In this document: one piece after another, positions 15,446 to 24,079 of the stretch
How positions within the stretch are numbered: position 1 is the first letter of the stretch
Layout: each line of letters opens with the position of its first letter
Translations under genes and position numbers: made by a program
The notes under the pieces: generated by a model
Databases searched by the model: none
Told to the model about the DNA's origin: nothing
What the model saw: only the letters and a program-made list of their open reading frames with translations
Assembly (NCBI GenBank): GCA_041741375.1
Contig: JBGSKF010000020.1
Span: 1-64,000 of the forward strand
DNA: 64,000 bases
Reading direction: 5' to 3'
From: OFTM291 sp041741375
Lineage (GTDB): Bacteria > Gemmatimonadota > Gemmatimonadetes > Gemmatimonadales > GWC2-71-9

Positions 15446-16639
15446 TCACGGTGTTGCCGCCCCATTCTCCGGACGACGGGTCGGTTCCCAGACAGGGTCG
15501 AGCTCTCCCCGCAGGGCGCGAAACCATGCCACCAGACCTGCGACGGCCGCACTGGCCGCGAACGTGACCATGGCGACAGGCCGGGCCAGTCTCGCCCCCC
15601 TGGCCTCCAACCACAAGCCTGCGGCGGCTACCACGACCACGATCCCCATCATACCCCAGAGAACCCGGGCGGGGGGCCAAGCCAGGCCCAGCACCCCGAG
15701 GCCCGCAAGGGCAAAAGGCAGGGCCAGGAAAACCATCCACCGGAGGAGCTTGTGGACCAGGAGCATCCAGGCAAACGAGCCGTACTCCCGGGGATTCAGG
15801 AGGTGTCGCTTGAACCAGAGAGTCTCGAGGCCCCGAGTCATGGTCCGCACCTTCCTCCGGTATTCCGCCCGCAGCGTGGTCGTCCGGGGAACGAGGGCCG
15901 TCGCATTGTCGACGGACACTGATCGGAATCCGTGCTCCCGCGCGATCAAGGGGGACGCGAAGTCCCGGCTCAGCGCCTCTGGAAAGATGGAATCGAAGAG
16001 GCCGCGCCGGATGCCATAGAAGCATCCGCTCGCCCCGACAATCGAGGAGACGCGGGTTTCCATGCGGCGCACCCACATTTCGTAACCCACATAGCGGGAT
16101 TCCCCTCGGTTGGCATCGCGCTTCAGGGAGCTCACGCTGATATCCCGTCCCGAGGCCACGCCCACGCTCGGATCCCGGAAGGCCGCCACCAGGGCCTTGA
16201 GGGAGCCCTCCGGAATCCGAATCGTCGCATCGGTATTGACCACGATGGTTCCTCGGAGCGCCGGGGCCACCGCGTTCTCCGCCGCGGTCTTCCCTCCCCG
16301 GCGGGGGAGCCGAATCAACCTCACTCCCCGGTCGGCAAACTCCGCCACAATGTCATCCGTGCCGTCGGTGCTGGCGTCGGAAACCACCACGATGTGCCTG
16401 CGGTCGGGAGGATAGTCCAGTGCCAGCAGGGATTCGAGCGTGGTCCGGATGGCCCCGGCCTCATTGTAGACCGGCACCGAGATCGTGACCTCCGGCCACT
16501 CTTCCCCACTCCCGTGATTGGACGGGGACGCGACACGGTGCCGCGCCGGCACCAGCGCAAGCACCACCGGGTAGACCAGGTAGGCCGCCGCGAAAAGGAG
16601 AACCGGCACGGAGATGAGGAGCAGGGACACCCAGATCAT
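15446..16639 (-). CDS. Membrane-bound family 2 glycosyltransferase
   Basis: The 397-residue enzyme has an N-terminal TM (IWVSLLLISVPVLLFAAAYLVYPVVLAL), a GT-A domain (about 45-280) and C-terminal TMs. Motifs are VPVYNEAGAIRTTLESLL, VVSDASTDGTDDI, the metal-binding region VVNTDATIRIPEG, GASGCFYGIRRGLF and RRKVRTMTRGLETLW. The layout resembles processive or lipid-linked GT2 enzymes such as NodC-like synthases, but it lacks a clear QxxRW, so processivity is uncertain. The ATG at 16639 overlaps the preceding glycosyltransferase stop (ATGA); longer open-frame starts run through that gene and were rejected. Confidence 0.88.
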   Translation of the reverse strand: MIWVSLLLISVPVLLFAAAYLVYPVVLALVPARHRVASPSNHGSGEEWPEVTISVPVYNEAGAIRTTLESLLALDYPPDRRHIVVVSDASTDGTDDIVAEFADRGVRLIRLPRRGGKTAAENAVAPALRGTIVVNTDATIRIPEGSLKALVAAFRDPSVGVASGRDISVSSLKRDANRGESRYVGYEMWVRRMETRVSSIVGASGCFYGIRRGLFDSIFPEALSRDFASPLIAREHGFRSVSVDNATALVPRTTTLRAEYRRKVRTMTRGLETLWFKRHLLNPREYGSFAWMLLVHKLLRWMVFLALPFALAGLGVLGLAWPPARVLWGMMGIVVVVAAAGLWLEARGARLARPVAMVTFAASAAVAGLVAWFRALRGELDPVWEPTRRPENGAATP

Positions 16640-17760
16640 GCGCGCGGAACTCCTGGTCGGGGTACAACATCGGCGTAGAGTGCCGCGTGGGAATCCAACC
16701 ATTCGCCGTACCGCATGCTCCCGTCCCGGGCGGCCACCTCCCGGGCCCGGAGCCGGGCAGGATCGAGATGGCCAAGGGTGTCGCGAATGGCCCGGGCAAG
16801 AGCCTCGGGGTCGGCAGGCGGGACCAGGCACGCATCCTCGCGAACGAGGTCGGGCACTCCCCCGACGGCCGTGGCCACTACCGGTACTCCCGCCGCCAAG
16901 GCCTCCAGAATGACCATCGGGGTCCCTTCGGTTCGAGAACTGAGCACCAGCAAGTCAAATGCCCGAAGAAGGCGGCCGGCGCCCGGCACGGCTCCGTGCC
17001 AGGTCACCCTTTCCCCCAGCCCCAGACGCCGCGATTCCGACAGGAGAAAATCCCGCTCCGGGCCATCCCCGAGAACCGATACCTGTACCGGGAGGTCGCG
17101 GATCCGGGACAACGCCTCCAGAAGAATATCCGCTCCCTTTTCCCGGCCGAGTCGGCCCGCCCAGCCGAGGGTGAGTCGCTCCCCCTCTATCCCGAGACTC
17201 GACCTCGCCTCCTCCCGGGAAAGAAAGGTTCCCGGAGCGAGCGCGTTCGGTATGCAGCGCAGTCCAGCGGACGGGACCCCAGCCCGGGCCAGCCGGTCCC
17301 GAATTGCCCGAGACACCGCCACCACCCCGTCCGCCCTCCGAAGAGCACGGAACTGGAGCCACTCGTACACACGGTTCTTCCAGTCCCCCCCTGTGAATCC
17401 GTGCACCGTGCTCACCTGGGCCCACCCGGCCCTCCGGGCAGCGATGCCTCCCACTACGTCGGAGCGATGCCCGTGGGTATGGAGCACACCTCCCCCCGGG
17501 GGCAACACTCCCACGAGATCATTCACCTCCCGATCATACCGGCGACGGGGAGGGGTGATCGCCAGCACCTCGAGCCCGAGGACTCGCGCCCGATCCACAA
17601 ACGGGTGGCCCGCCCCCCCCACCCCGTCCAGCACCGCCACCACCCGCACTTGAATTCCCCGTCCACTCTGCCCGGCCGCCAGCCCGAGGACCACCTCCTC
17701 CAGCCCACCAAATAGGGCAGGGGCAAGGAGATGCACTACGGGCCGGTCAGACCGTTGCAT
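16636..17760 (-). CDS. Family 4 glycosyltransferase
   Basis: A 374-residue GT-B enzyme. The N-terminal domain begins VVHLLAPALFGGLEEVVLGLAAGQ, where the GG loop binds acceptor or donor, and contains THGHRSDVVGGIAARRAG. The C-terminal nucleotide-sugar domain has LTLGWAGRLGREKGADILLEAL, VSVLGDGPERD and the E-x7-E motif in SSRTEGTPMVILEALAAGVPVVAT. It is cytoplasmic or peripheral and adds a sugar to a lipid-linked intermediate; the specificity is unknown. It is translationally coupled to the GT2 gene at 15446. The start codon overlaps one of the paired palindromes (17754-17769), and no sigma-54 promoter was found for it. Confidence 0.9.
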   Translation of the reverse strand: MQRSDRPVVHLLAPALFGGLEEVVLGLAAGQSGRGIQVRVVAVLDGVGGAGHPFVDRARVLGLEVLAITPPRRRYDREVNDLVGVLPPGGGVLHTHGHRSDVVGGIAARRAGWAQVSTVHGFTGGDWKNRVYEWLQFRALRRADGVVAVSRAIRDRLARAGVPSAGLRCIPNALAPGTFLSREEARSSLGIEGERLTLGWAGRLGREKGADILLEALSRIRDLPVQVSVLGDGPERDFLLSESRRLGLGERVTWHGAVPGAGRLLRAFDLLVLSSRTEGTPMVILEALAAGVPVVATAVGGVPDLVREDACLVPPADPEALARAIRDTLGHLDPARLRAREVAARDGSMRYGEWLDSHAALYADVVPRPGVPRA

Positions 17761-17790
17761 TGATCCAACTTACCGTTGCGACGCCGCAAC
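17754..17790. promoter_or_regulatory. Tandem candidate activator sites
   Basis: Two copies of the palindrome start 21 bp apart: GTTGCA-TTGA-TCCAAC (17754-17769) and GTTGCG-ACGC-CGCAAC (17775-17790, perfect). Their centres are about 130 and 109 bp upstream of the sigma-54 start predicted near 17891. Confidence 0.6.
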
Positions 17791-17864
17791 ACATCACGAG
17801 CTTCCCTTTCATCACGGAATTCAAGCCGGGTCTGGGGGATCGAGTCCACCAGGACCCGTTCAAC

Positions 17865-17879
17865 CGGCACGGGTCTGGC
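17865..17879 (+). promoter_or_regulatory. Sigma-54 promoter of the GT-C gene
   Basis: CGGCACG-GGTC-TGGC followed by A has 6 of 7 in the -24 block and 4 of 5 in the -12 block. The predicted start near 17891 excludes the ATG at 17892 and the in-frame codon at 17760 as starts and favours the ATG at 17946. Confidence 0.65.
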
Positions 17880-17945
17880 AGGTCGGGAGCAATGGAAGAT
17901 ACGTACCACCCCGAACGCCCCTTCACCCGATTGGCAAAGCGGACC

Positions 17946-20117
17946 ATGTCTCCAGCCCACACGCTGATCACGAGGGGTCCACTGTCCATCGTCCTGCTCG
18001 GCACCGCCCTCCTGGCCATCGGGCTTCTGCATCCCGGATTCCAGTCCGCGGACGGGTTTCGCGCCGAGATCATTCTCCCCCTGGTGGCGGGCCTGGGGTT
18101 GGTGACGATCGGAGCGACTTCCCGTTCGAGCTTCGCCTCCTGTGCACGCTGGTCCGTCCTTGGGGGAGCAGGCCATGCGGCGACCCTCCTGCTGACCAAG
18201 GCGGGGCCCACCCTCCGGTACCAGCACCTCTCTCCCTTTTCCGAGTTGCTGTCGTCCCCGGCGCACGCCGGACTCCTGCTCATCCTGGTCACCCAAGCGC
18301 TGGTGGTGGGTTGGGCCGTTCACCGGCGTCGCGCCGGGTGGCCCACGATGGTGACGGGATGGCGGCTGGTTCTGTTTCTCGGGATGTGGTTTCTCTCCTC
18401 CGCCACCATCGGCCGCCCGGTCATCACCTACCCCCTGGAGCTCCTGTTCGCCTTCACTCTCCAGGTGATACACACAGCCACGCTCCTCCTCGCCATCCTT
18501 TCGCTCCCCGCCGACACCGCCGAGCGGCTGGCATCCTGGGTTCGGCGCGGGCCCGAGCCGGGGAGGGAGGAAGACCACGCGGTGTCCCCCCCGTTCATCG
18601 ACCGGTTCGTGCTGGGGTGCGCCCTGTTCTCGACCGTGGTGGCCGCGACACTCGCATGGTTCATCTACGAGCGCCACCCCCACGTTCCCGACGAGGTGGC
18701 CTATCTGCTTCAAGCCCGTACCTTCGCCGAGGGCTGGCTCGCACTTCCGCTTCCCCCGGTGCCCGAGGCGTTCGAAACCTACCTCTCGGATTTTGGATCC
18801 CGAGGGTGGACCATCGCCGTGCCACCCGGGTGGCCCGCCGCCCTGGCCATCGGCGTCGCGGTCGGCGCAGGCTGGCTCGTCAACCCGCTCCTCGCGGGGC
18901 TGAACGTGGTCCTCGCGGGCCTGGTTCTCTCGCGCTTGTACGACCGAGGGACGACGCGGTGGGCCGTTCTCCTCCTGGCCACCTCACCCTGGCATCTCTT
19001 CCTGGGCATGAGTTACATGACCCACATGTGGACCCTCGCCTGCGCCCTCCTTGCGACTCTCGGCGTCCTTCGGGCCCGGGAAACGGGGCAGGCCCGGTGG
19101 ACCTGGCTCGGGGGGATCGCCCTCGGCGTCATGGGGGTCACGCGACAACTCGATGCGATGATCCTGGCCCTCCTGCTCGGGATCTGGGCCCTCGGCCTGG
19201 GCGGGCGACGTCTCCGGCCCACCGCCATCGCGGGGCTCGTCCTCGGTGGCGCCGTGGGCGCCTCCCCGGTTCTGGCCTACAACAAGTACCTCACGGGGAA
19301 TGCCCTCACCTTTCCCGTGATGGAGTTCATTGCGGCGCGCTTCGGGCCGGGGGCCAACGCCTACGGGTTCGGGCCGGACCGGGGAATGGGGTGGCCCCTG
19401 GACCCCCGCCCGGGCCACGACGTCCTCGATGGGCTGCTGAACACCAACCTGAATGTCACCGCGATGCACGCTGATCTCTTCGGGTGGCCGATCGGATCGC
19501 TGGTGCTGGTGTTTCTGGTGTTGGTGACGCGCATTCGCGGATCGGACCGGCTCATGGTGGTGGCGTGCGTGACGGTCGCGGCGGCGTACTTCCTCAATTA
19601 CTTCTCGGGGGGACCGGACTTCGGAGCCCGGTACTGGCACCTGATGGCGGTTCCTCTCGCGGCCCTCACCGCACGTGGCATCGAGGTCGTGGGGCGCGGC
19701 CTTGGAGGTCCCGCGGGTGAGGGTCGGGCACACCTGGGGCTCGCTCTCCTGGTGATCAGCGGTCTCGTCCTCTTCGTCCCCTGGCGATCCCTGGACAAGT
19801 ACAGGGATTTCCGGGGCATGCGTCCCGATATCCGACGGTTGGCGGACCAGTTTTCCCCCGGACCATCTCTGATTCTGGTCCGGGGCCGGGACATGCCCGA
19901 CTACGCCTCCGTTGTCATCTACAACCCCGCATCGGTGACGGGCCCGGGCCCGGTCTACGCGTGGGACCGATCTCCCGCGGTCCGATCCCGGCTGCTCGAC
20001 GCCTATCCCGATCATCGCGTCTGGGTGGTCTCGGGGCCCTCCGAAACCGGAGCGGGGTACCGCGTGGACATTGGGCCCCTGTCTCCCGACCAGGCCCGGG
20101 CGGTTCTGCTCCAATGA
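17946..20117 (+). CDS. GT-C family membrane glycosyltransferase (GT39/ArnT-like)
   Basis: The 723-residue protein has a dozen or more hydrophobic segments. After an N-terminal block of about four TMs, the first large extracytoplasmic loop carries HVPDEVAYLLQARTFAEG. Its DE pair is the catalytic or metal-binding acidic motif of polyprenyl-phosphate-sugar-using GT-C enzymes (PMT/ArnT type). The C-terminal 80 residues form a soluble tail. It probably moves a sugar from a polyprenyl-phosphate donor to a glycan or protein on the periplasmic face. The start at 17946 is the first downstream of the sigma-54 promoter. The stop overlaps the epimerase start (ATGA). Confidence 0.8.
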   Translation: MSPAHTLITRGPLSIVLLGTALLAIGLLHPGFQSADGFRAEIILPLVAGLGLVTIGATSRSSFASCARWSVLGGAGHAATLLLTKAGPTLRYQHLSPFSELLSSPAHAGLLLILVTQALVVGWAVHRRRAGWPTMVTGWRLVLFLGMWFLSSATIGRPVITYPLELLFAFTLQVIHTATLLLAILSLPADTAERLASWVRRGPEPGREEDHAVSPPFIDRFVLGCALFSTVVAATLAWFIYERHPHVPDEVAYLLQARTFAEGWLALPLPPVPEAFETYLSDFGSRGWTIAVPPGWPAALAIGVAVGAGWLVNPLLAGLNVVLAGLVLSRLYDRGTTRWAVLLLATSPWHLFLGMSYMTHMWTLACALLATLGVLRARETGQARWTWLGGIALGVMGVTRQLDAMILALLLGIWALGLGGRRLRPTAIAGLVLGGAVGASPVLAYNKYLTGNALTFPVMEFIAARFGPGANAYGFGPDRGMGWPLDPRPGHDVLDGLLNTNLNVTAMHADLFGWPIGSLVLVFLVLVTRIRGSDRLMVVACVTVAAAYFLNYFSGGPDFGARYWHLMAVPLAALTARGIEVVGRGLGGPAGEGRAHLGLALLVISGLVLFVPWRSLDKYRDFRGMRPDIRRLADQFSPGPSLILVRGRDMPDYASVVIYNPASVTGPGPVYAWDRSPAVRSRLLDAYPDHRVWVVSGPSETGAGYRVDIGPLSPDQARAVLLQ

Positions 20118-21148
20118 CAGCACCAGCCAAGACGGAGCCGTGGATGACCGTGTACCGCGACGTTCCGGTCCTGATCCTCGGAGCCACGGGCTTCATCGGG
20201 CGCTGGGTTGCCAGGTATCTCACCGCTGCTGGAGCTGAACTGCACCTTGGGGTCCGATCCCGGGAGGGATTGAAGACTCTCGAGCGGGAGTACGGGATTC
20301 GAGGACGTCCCGTGGAGATGGACCTGGAGCGAGGCCGATCGCTCACGGCTGCCGTGCGCGGCCGTCGGCCTGCCATCGTTTTCAATCTGGCCGGGTATGG
20401 AGTGGCCCGGGAGGAGACCGACCCGGGAAAGTCACAGCGGATCAACGCGGACGGCGTGAGTCTTCTGGTGTCCGAGTTGGTCGGGGGAGATTCGGCTCCG
20501 GAGTGGCCCGGTCTCCGCCTGGTTCAGGCAGGTTCCGTGCTGGAGTATGGACCGGTAGGGGGAGACCTGGACGAGGAAACGGTGGCGCGTCCCGACACGG
20601 TGTACGGGAAGAGCAAACTGGAGGGGACCGCGCACATCGTGGAAGCGGTTACTCGGGGCACCCTCGCCGCCGTGGTGGCGCGGCTGTTCACCGTATACGG
20701 CCCGGGAGAGCATCCGGGACGACTGCTCCCCACGCTGATCGCGGCGCGGACGACCGGAGGGCTGGTGCCATTGACCCTGGGTGCTCAGCGGAGAGACTTC
20801 CTCTGGGTGGACGATGCCGCACGCGGCCTCCTTCGCCTGGGGGCAACACCTTCACCCTCCCCGGCAGCGGCGACACCTGGCCCGGAGCCCATCGTGAACC
20901 TGTGCACCGGACGTCTCACCGAGGTGAGGTCCTTTGTCCGCGAGGCCGCAGCGCTCCTCGGAATACCCGAGGAGCGCCTGGGATTCGGACTTCGAACTGA
21001 CCCCCGCCCGGAGTTGGAGCATTTGCCCGCCACCGCCGCACGGCTTCGAGCGCGCGTTGGCTGGGTGCCGGGGACGCTCCCGAGAGAGGGAATCCGACGC
21101 ACTCTGGACTTCCTGGAGGGTCCTGACAGGCACGGGACTTGCTCCTGA
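20114..21148 (+). CDS. NAD-dependent sugar epimerase/dehydratase
   Basis: The 344-residue extended SDR protein has the Rossmann motif GATGFIGRW near residues 20-28, a conserved Asn region (VFNLAGYGVAREE) and the catalytic YGKSK (Tyr-x3-Lys) preceded by the active Ser region QAGSVLEYG. RDFLWVDDAARGLL is typical of nucleotide-sugar epimerases. The substrate cannot be told. It is coupled to the GT-C gene upstream. A strong sigma-54 promoter for the next operon lies inside its last codons (21128-21142). Confidence 0.87.
   Translation: MTAPAKTEPWMTVYRDVPVLILGATGFIGRWVARYLTAAGAELHLGVRSREGLKTLEREYGIRGRPVEMDLERGRSLTAAVRGRRPAIVFNLAGYGVAREETDPGKSQRINADGVSLLVSELVGGDSAPEWPGLRLVQAGSVLEYGPVGGDLDEETVARPDTVYGKSKLEGTAHIVEAVTRGTLAAVVARLFTVYGPGEHPGRLLPTLIAARTTGGLVPLTLGAQRRDFLWVDDAARGLLRLGATPSPSPAAATPGPEPIVNLCTGRLTEVRSFVREAAALLGIPEERLGFGLRTDPRPELEHLPATAARLRARVGWVPGTLPREGIRRTLDFLEGPDRHGTCS
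21128..21142 (+). promoter_or_regulatory. Sigma-54 promoter of the large CDP-sugar operon
   Basis: AGGCACG-GGAC-TTGC followed by T matches the consensus in 6 of 7 and 5 of 5 positions with exact spacing, the best match in the window. It lies inside the end of the epimerase gene. The predicted start near 21154 is about 75 nt before the radical SAM ATG. Confidence 0.75.
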
Positions 21149-21228
21149 GTGTCCCGATATCGAAACCCACCCGATCCTGCAACATCCCCTCGTTGCACGG
21201 TCCGCCTCTGACCCGCGGGAGCCCTCAC

Positions 21229-23289
21229 ATGCTCGTGTATCTGGCCGACCTTGGGCACAATCAGGTCACCCTGAGCTCGGACATCTACCCGATCTCGGTG
21301 GCCAACTGCGCGGCCTACGCGCAGGCGAATATCCGGAGTCGCAACCGCGTGGACTTCCGCGTCTTCCGGGAACCGGAAGATCTGATCGCCGCCCTGGACG
21401 CCCAGTCCCCCGACGTCCTGGGCCTGAGCAGCTTCGCCTGGAACCACAACCTCTCCCGCCATTTGGCCCGCCACGCCAAGCGCCGGTCAGCCGGGACCGT
21501 CACGCTGATGGGGGGACCGAACTATCCCCTGACCGCACCTGAACAGCAGCAATGGCTCGCCGGGATGCCCGAGATCGACATCGCCGTTCGGGGACCAACC
21601 TATGAAGGGGAGCGAGCCTTCGTCGCCATGTTGCAGCGGCTGGTGGACGTGGACGGCCAACTGGCGGAGGCGCGGGCCGAGCCGGTACCGGGAAATCATT
21701 GGATCGATCCGCACGACGGACGACTGGTGTGTGGCCCGGCACTGGAGCGGATCCGGGACCTGGACGAGATCCCGTCGCCCTATCTGACCGGGTGGATGGA
21801 TCCCTACTATGCCAGTGGATACTTCCCCATGCTGCAGATTGCCCGGGGGTGTCCCTTCACGTGTCAGTTCTGCAACTCCTCGGTCCGGGACAACAGCAAG
21901 GTGTTTGCGCATTCGGTCGAGAACGTCTGTGCCGACCTGGACCACATCGCCGCGCGGATCCGTCCGGAGATTCCCCTCTGCTTCGCGGATGACAACTTCG
22001 GGATGTATCCTCGCGACGAGGAGATCGCGGACTACCTGGCCCATTTGCAGGATCGCTTCGGGTGGCCGCGGTACATCCGGACCACGACGGGAAAAAATCA
22101 GGCCGAGAGGATCATCCGGGTCATGCGGAAGGTGCGCGGGGCGATGCCGATGACGTCGGCCGTGCAATCACTCAACCCGGTGGTTCTCGAGAACATCAAG
22201 CGTTCCAACATCAAGCTGGAGACCTACTCCGCTATCCAGGAGGAAGTGCTTGCGCAGGGGATGCAGAGCTACGGCGAGCTCATTCTGAGCATGCCCGGGG
22301 AGACCCGCGCCTCCTTTATGAAGGCCGTGGAGGACCTTCTCGCGACGGGGGTCAAGCGGGTCTCCGCGCATCAGCTGATGCTGCTGCATGGGGCACCCCT
22401 GGCCAGCCGGGAGAGCCGGGACCGGTTCGCGCTGGAGACCCGTTTCCGGCTCGTGGCCCGCAACATCGGCACCTACCTCGGAGAGGTGGTGGCGGAGGTG
22501 GAAGAGATGGTCGTGGCCACCCCGGACTTTCCGCTCGAGGATTACTTCGAGGCCCGCATTTTCCATCTGCTGCTGACGATCTTCCATTACGAAGGAAATT
22601 TCGAGGAGGCCTTTGCCCTGGCCCGGGAGAACGGGGTCAGCGCGTATGACCTCGTGGTCCGCCTGCAGCACCTCCTTCCCGAGGCTCCGGAACCATTCCG
22701 GCGCCTGATCGCCGATTTCCGGCGCGAGAGCGAGGAAGAGCTCTTCCCCACGGCCGAGGCATGCGAAGCCGCGGCCCGGGAGCGGTTCGCGGAACTCCTG
22801 GACGGCAGCCTGGGAGGCAATCTGCTGAGCAAGTACTCGATGATCGGCCGGTTCTTTGTCACCCCGGACACCCTCGCGTTCCTGGAGAGCGGAGTCGCAT
22901 CGGTTCTCGGCCTCACCCGCGCCTCGGAGTCGCCTGAATTGGGCGACATCATGGCGTACCTCCGGGCCACACTTCTCCACGTTCCCTTTGCCGAGGAGTT
23001 GGCCCGGACTCCCGGCTGGACCGGCCGATACGACATCGAGGCCTGGCGTGAGGATGGCTACGCCCGGCCTCTCGCCACCTATGTCCTTCCGGATCCCGTG
23101 ACATTCGGCACCACGGTGGAACCCGGGCGGGCCGAGGCGATTCTCACGCGGCTCCGCACCTTCGGGGAGCACCCGCAGGGCATGGGGAAATTCACGCGCA
23201 CCATGTTTGCCCGGGAATTGCGGCGCACCGTGACCACCCGGGGACCGTCATCCCTCCCGAGCGAGGTGCCGGCGGCGTATGGAACCTGA
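21229..23289 (+). CDS. B12-binding radical SAM protein
   Basis: The 686-residue protein has an N-terminal cobalamin-binding-type domain (about 1-160, with LGLSSFAWNHNLSRHLAR and TLMGGPNYPLT) and a radical SAM core with the cluster motif CPFTCQFC (Cys-x3-Cys-x2-Cys) near 205. A long C-terminal region of about 300 residues has no recognised domain. Members of this class do methylations or rearrangements on unreactive carbons. In this operon the substrate may be a sugar or lipid carrier, which is inference. The ATG at 21229 has GGGAG at 8 nt. An earlier in-frame TTG at 21139 lies on the promoter and was rejected. The next gene overlaps by 11 bp. Confidence 0.88.
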   Translation: MLVYLADLGHNQVTLSSDIYPISVANCAAYAQANIRSRNRVDFRVFREPEDLIAALDAQSPDVLGLSSFAWNHNLSRHLARHAKRRSAGTVTLMGGPNYPLTAPEQQQWLAGMPEIDIAVRGPTYEGERAFVAMLQRLVDVDGQLAEARAEPVPGNHWIDPHDGRLVCGPALERIRDLDEIPSPYLTGWMDPYYASGYFPMLQIARGCPFTCQFCNSSVRDNSKVFAHSVENVCADLDHIAARIRPEIPLCFADDNFGMYPRDEEIADYLAHLQDRFGWPRYIRTTTGKNQAERIIRVMRKVRGAMPMTSAVQSLNPVVLENIKRSNIKLETYSAIQEEVLAQGMQSYGELILSMPGETRASFMKAVEDLLATGVKRVSAHQLMLLHGAPLASRESRDRFALETRFRLVARNIGTYLGEVVAEVEEMVVATPDFPLEDYFEARIFHLLLTIFHYEGNFEEAFALARENGVSAYDLVVRLQHLLPEAPEPFRRLIADFRRESEEELFPTAEACEAAARERFAELLDGSLGGNLLSKYSMIGRFFVTPDTLAFLESGVASVLGLTRASESPELGDIMAYLRATLLHVPFAEELARTPGWTGRYDIEAWREDGYARPLATYVLPDPVTFGTTVEPGRAEAILTRLRTFGEHPQGMGKFTRTMFARELRRTVTTRGPSSLPSEVPAAYGT

Positions 23290-24079
23290 CGTCGTGCCGG
23301 GCGCGCCTCAATTGTCCCTTATCGTCCCCTGCTACAACGAAGAGGAGGTCATCGGTCACACCCTCCCCCGACTGGCCGAGGCCTTTGCGGACGCGGGCAT
23401 CCTGTTGGAGATGGTGGCGGTGGACAACGGATCGTCCGATCGGACCGGCGCCATCCTGCAGGATCTCGCGCTCCGGATTCCGTCGATCCACCCCCACCGG
23501 GTCCCGACCAACCGGGGCTATGGCTATGGTGTGCTCCAGGGCATTCCGCACGCCCATGCCCCGTGGCTCGGCATCATCCCGTGCGATGGGCAGGTGGATC
23601 CCGAGGACGTCGTCCGTCTTTTTCAGGCGGTGGCCGCCACCAACGGGAAAGTCCTGGGCAAGGTCCGGCGCCGGTTCCGGATGGACGGGCTCTCCCGCAA
23701 AGTGGTGTCGGTCACCTACAACCTCTTCGTCCGGCTCCTGTGGCCCCGGCTGCAATCGATCGACATCAATGGCAGCCCGAAGATTCTTCCGCGCGACGTG
23801 GCTCTGGCGATGGATCTTCAGTCCCATGATTGGCTTCTGGACCCCGAGATCATGATCAAGGCGCACTATGCCGGGCTGCGGGTGCTGGAGTTGAACGTGT
23901 TTGCGCGGATGCGGAGCGGGGGACGCTCGCATGTGACCGGAGGCACGGCGTTCCTCTTCGCACGGCAGCTGGTGCGATCCCGCCTCGGAGGCCAGTGGCA
24001 CGGGTCGCACCCGAAACCGGTTTCCTCAGGGGCGGCCGAGTCCCCGCGCGGGCCCCGATCGGAGAGCCCTGCCCCATGA
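23279..24079 (+). CDS. Family 2 glycosyltransferase (DPM1-like)
   Basis: The 266-residue GT-A enzyme has the nucleotide-binding start LSLIVPCYNEEEVIGHTLPRL, VAVDNGSSDRT and an acidic motif IIPCDGQVDPEDV in the place of DxD. SIDINGSPKILPRD is typical of polyprenyl-phosphate-sugar synthases. It has no C-terminal TM and ends in a Ser/Pro-rich tail. It likely makes a polyprenyl-phosphate sugar or extends the repeat unit. It overlaps its neighbours at both ends (11 bp upstream, ATGA downstream). Confidence 0.87.
   Translation: MEPDVVPGAPQLSLIVPCYNEEEVIGHTLPRLAEAFADAGILLEMVAVDNGSSDRTGAILQDLALRIPSIHPHRVPTNRGYGYGVLQGIPHAHAPWLGIIPCDGQVDPEDVVRLFQAVAATNGKVLGKVRRRFRMDGLSRKVVSVTYNLFVRLLWPRLQSIDINGSPKILPRDVALAMDLQSHDWLLDPEIMIKAHYAGLRVLELNVFARMRSGGRSHVTGGTAFLFARQLVRSRLGGQWHGSHPKPVSSGAAESPRGPRSESPAP

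Noticed and set aside
15438..15459. Inverted pair CGCAAC ... GTTGCC as a further activator site for the PEP-CTERM gene
   Set aside because: The arms are in the opposite order and wider apart than in the other sites, and they overlap the end of a coding region; treated as chance half-sites.
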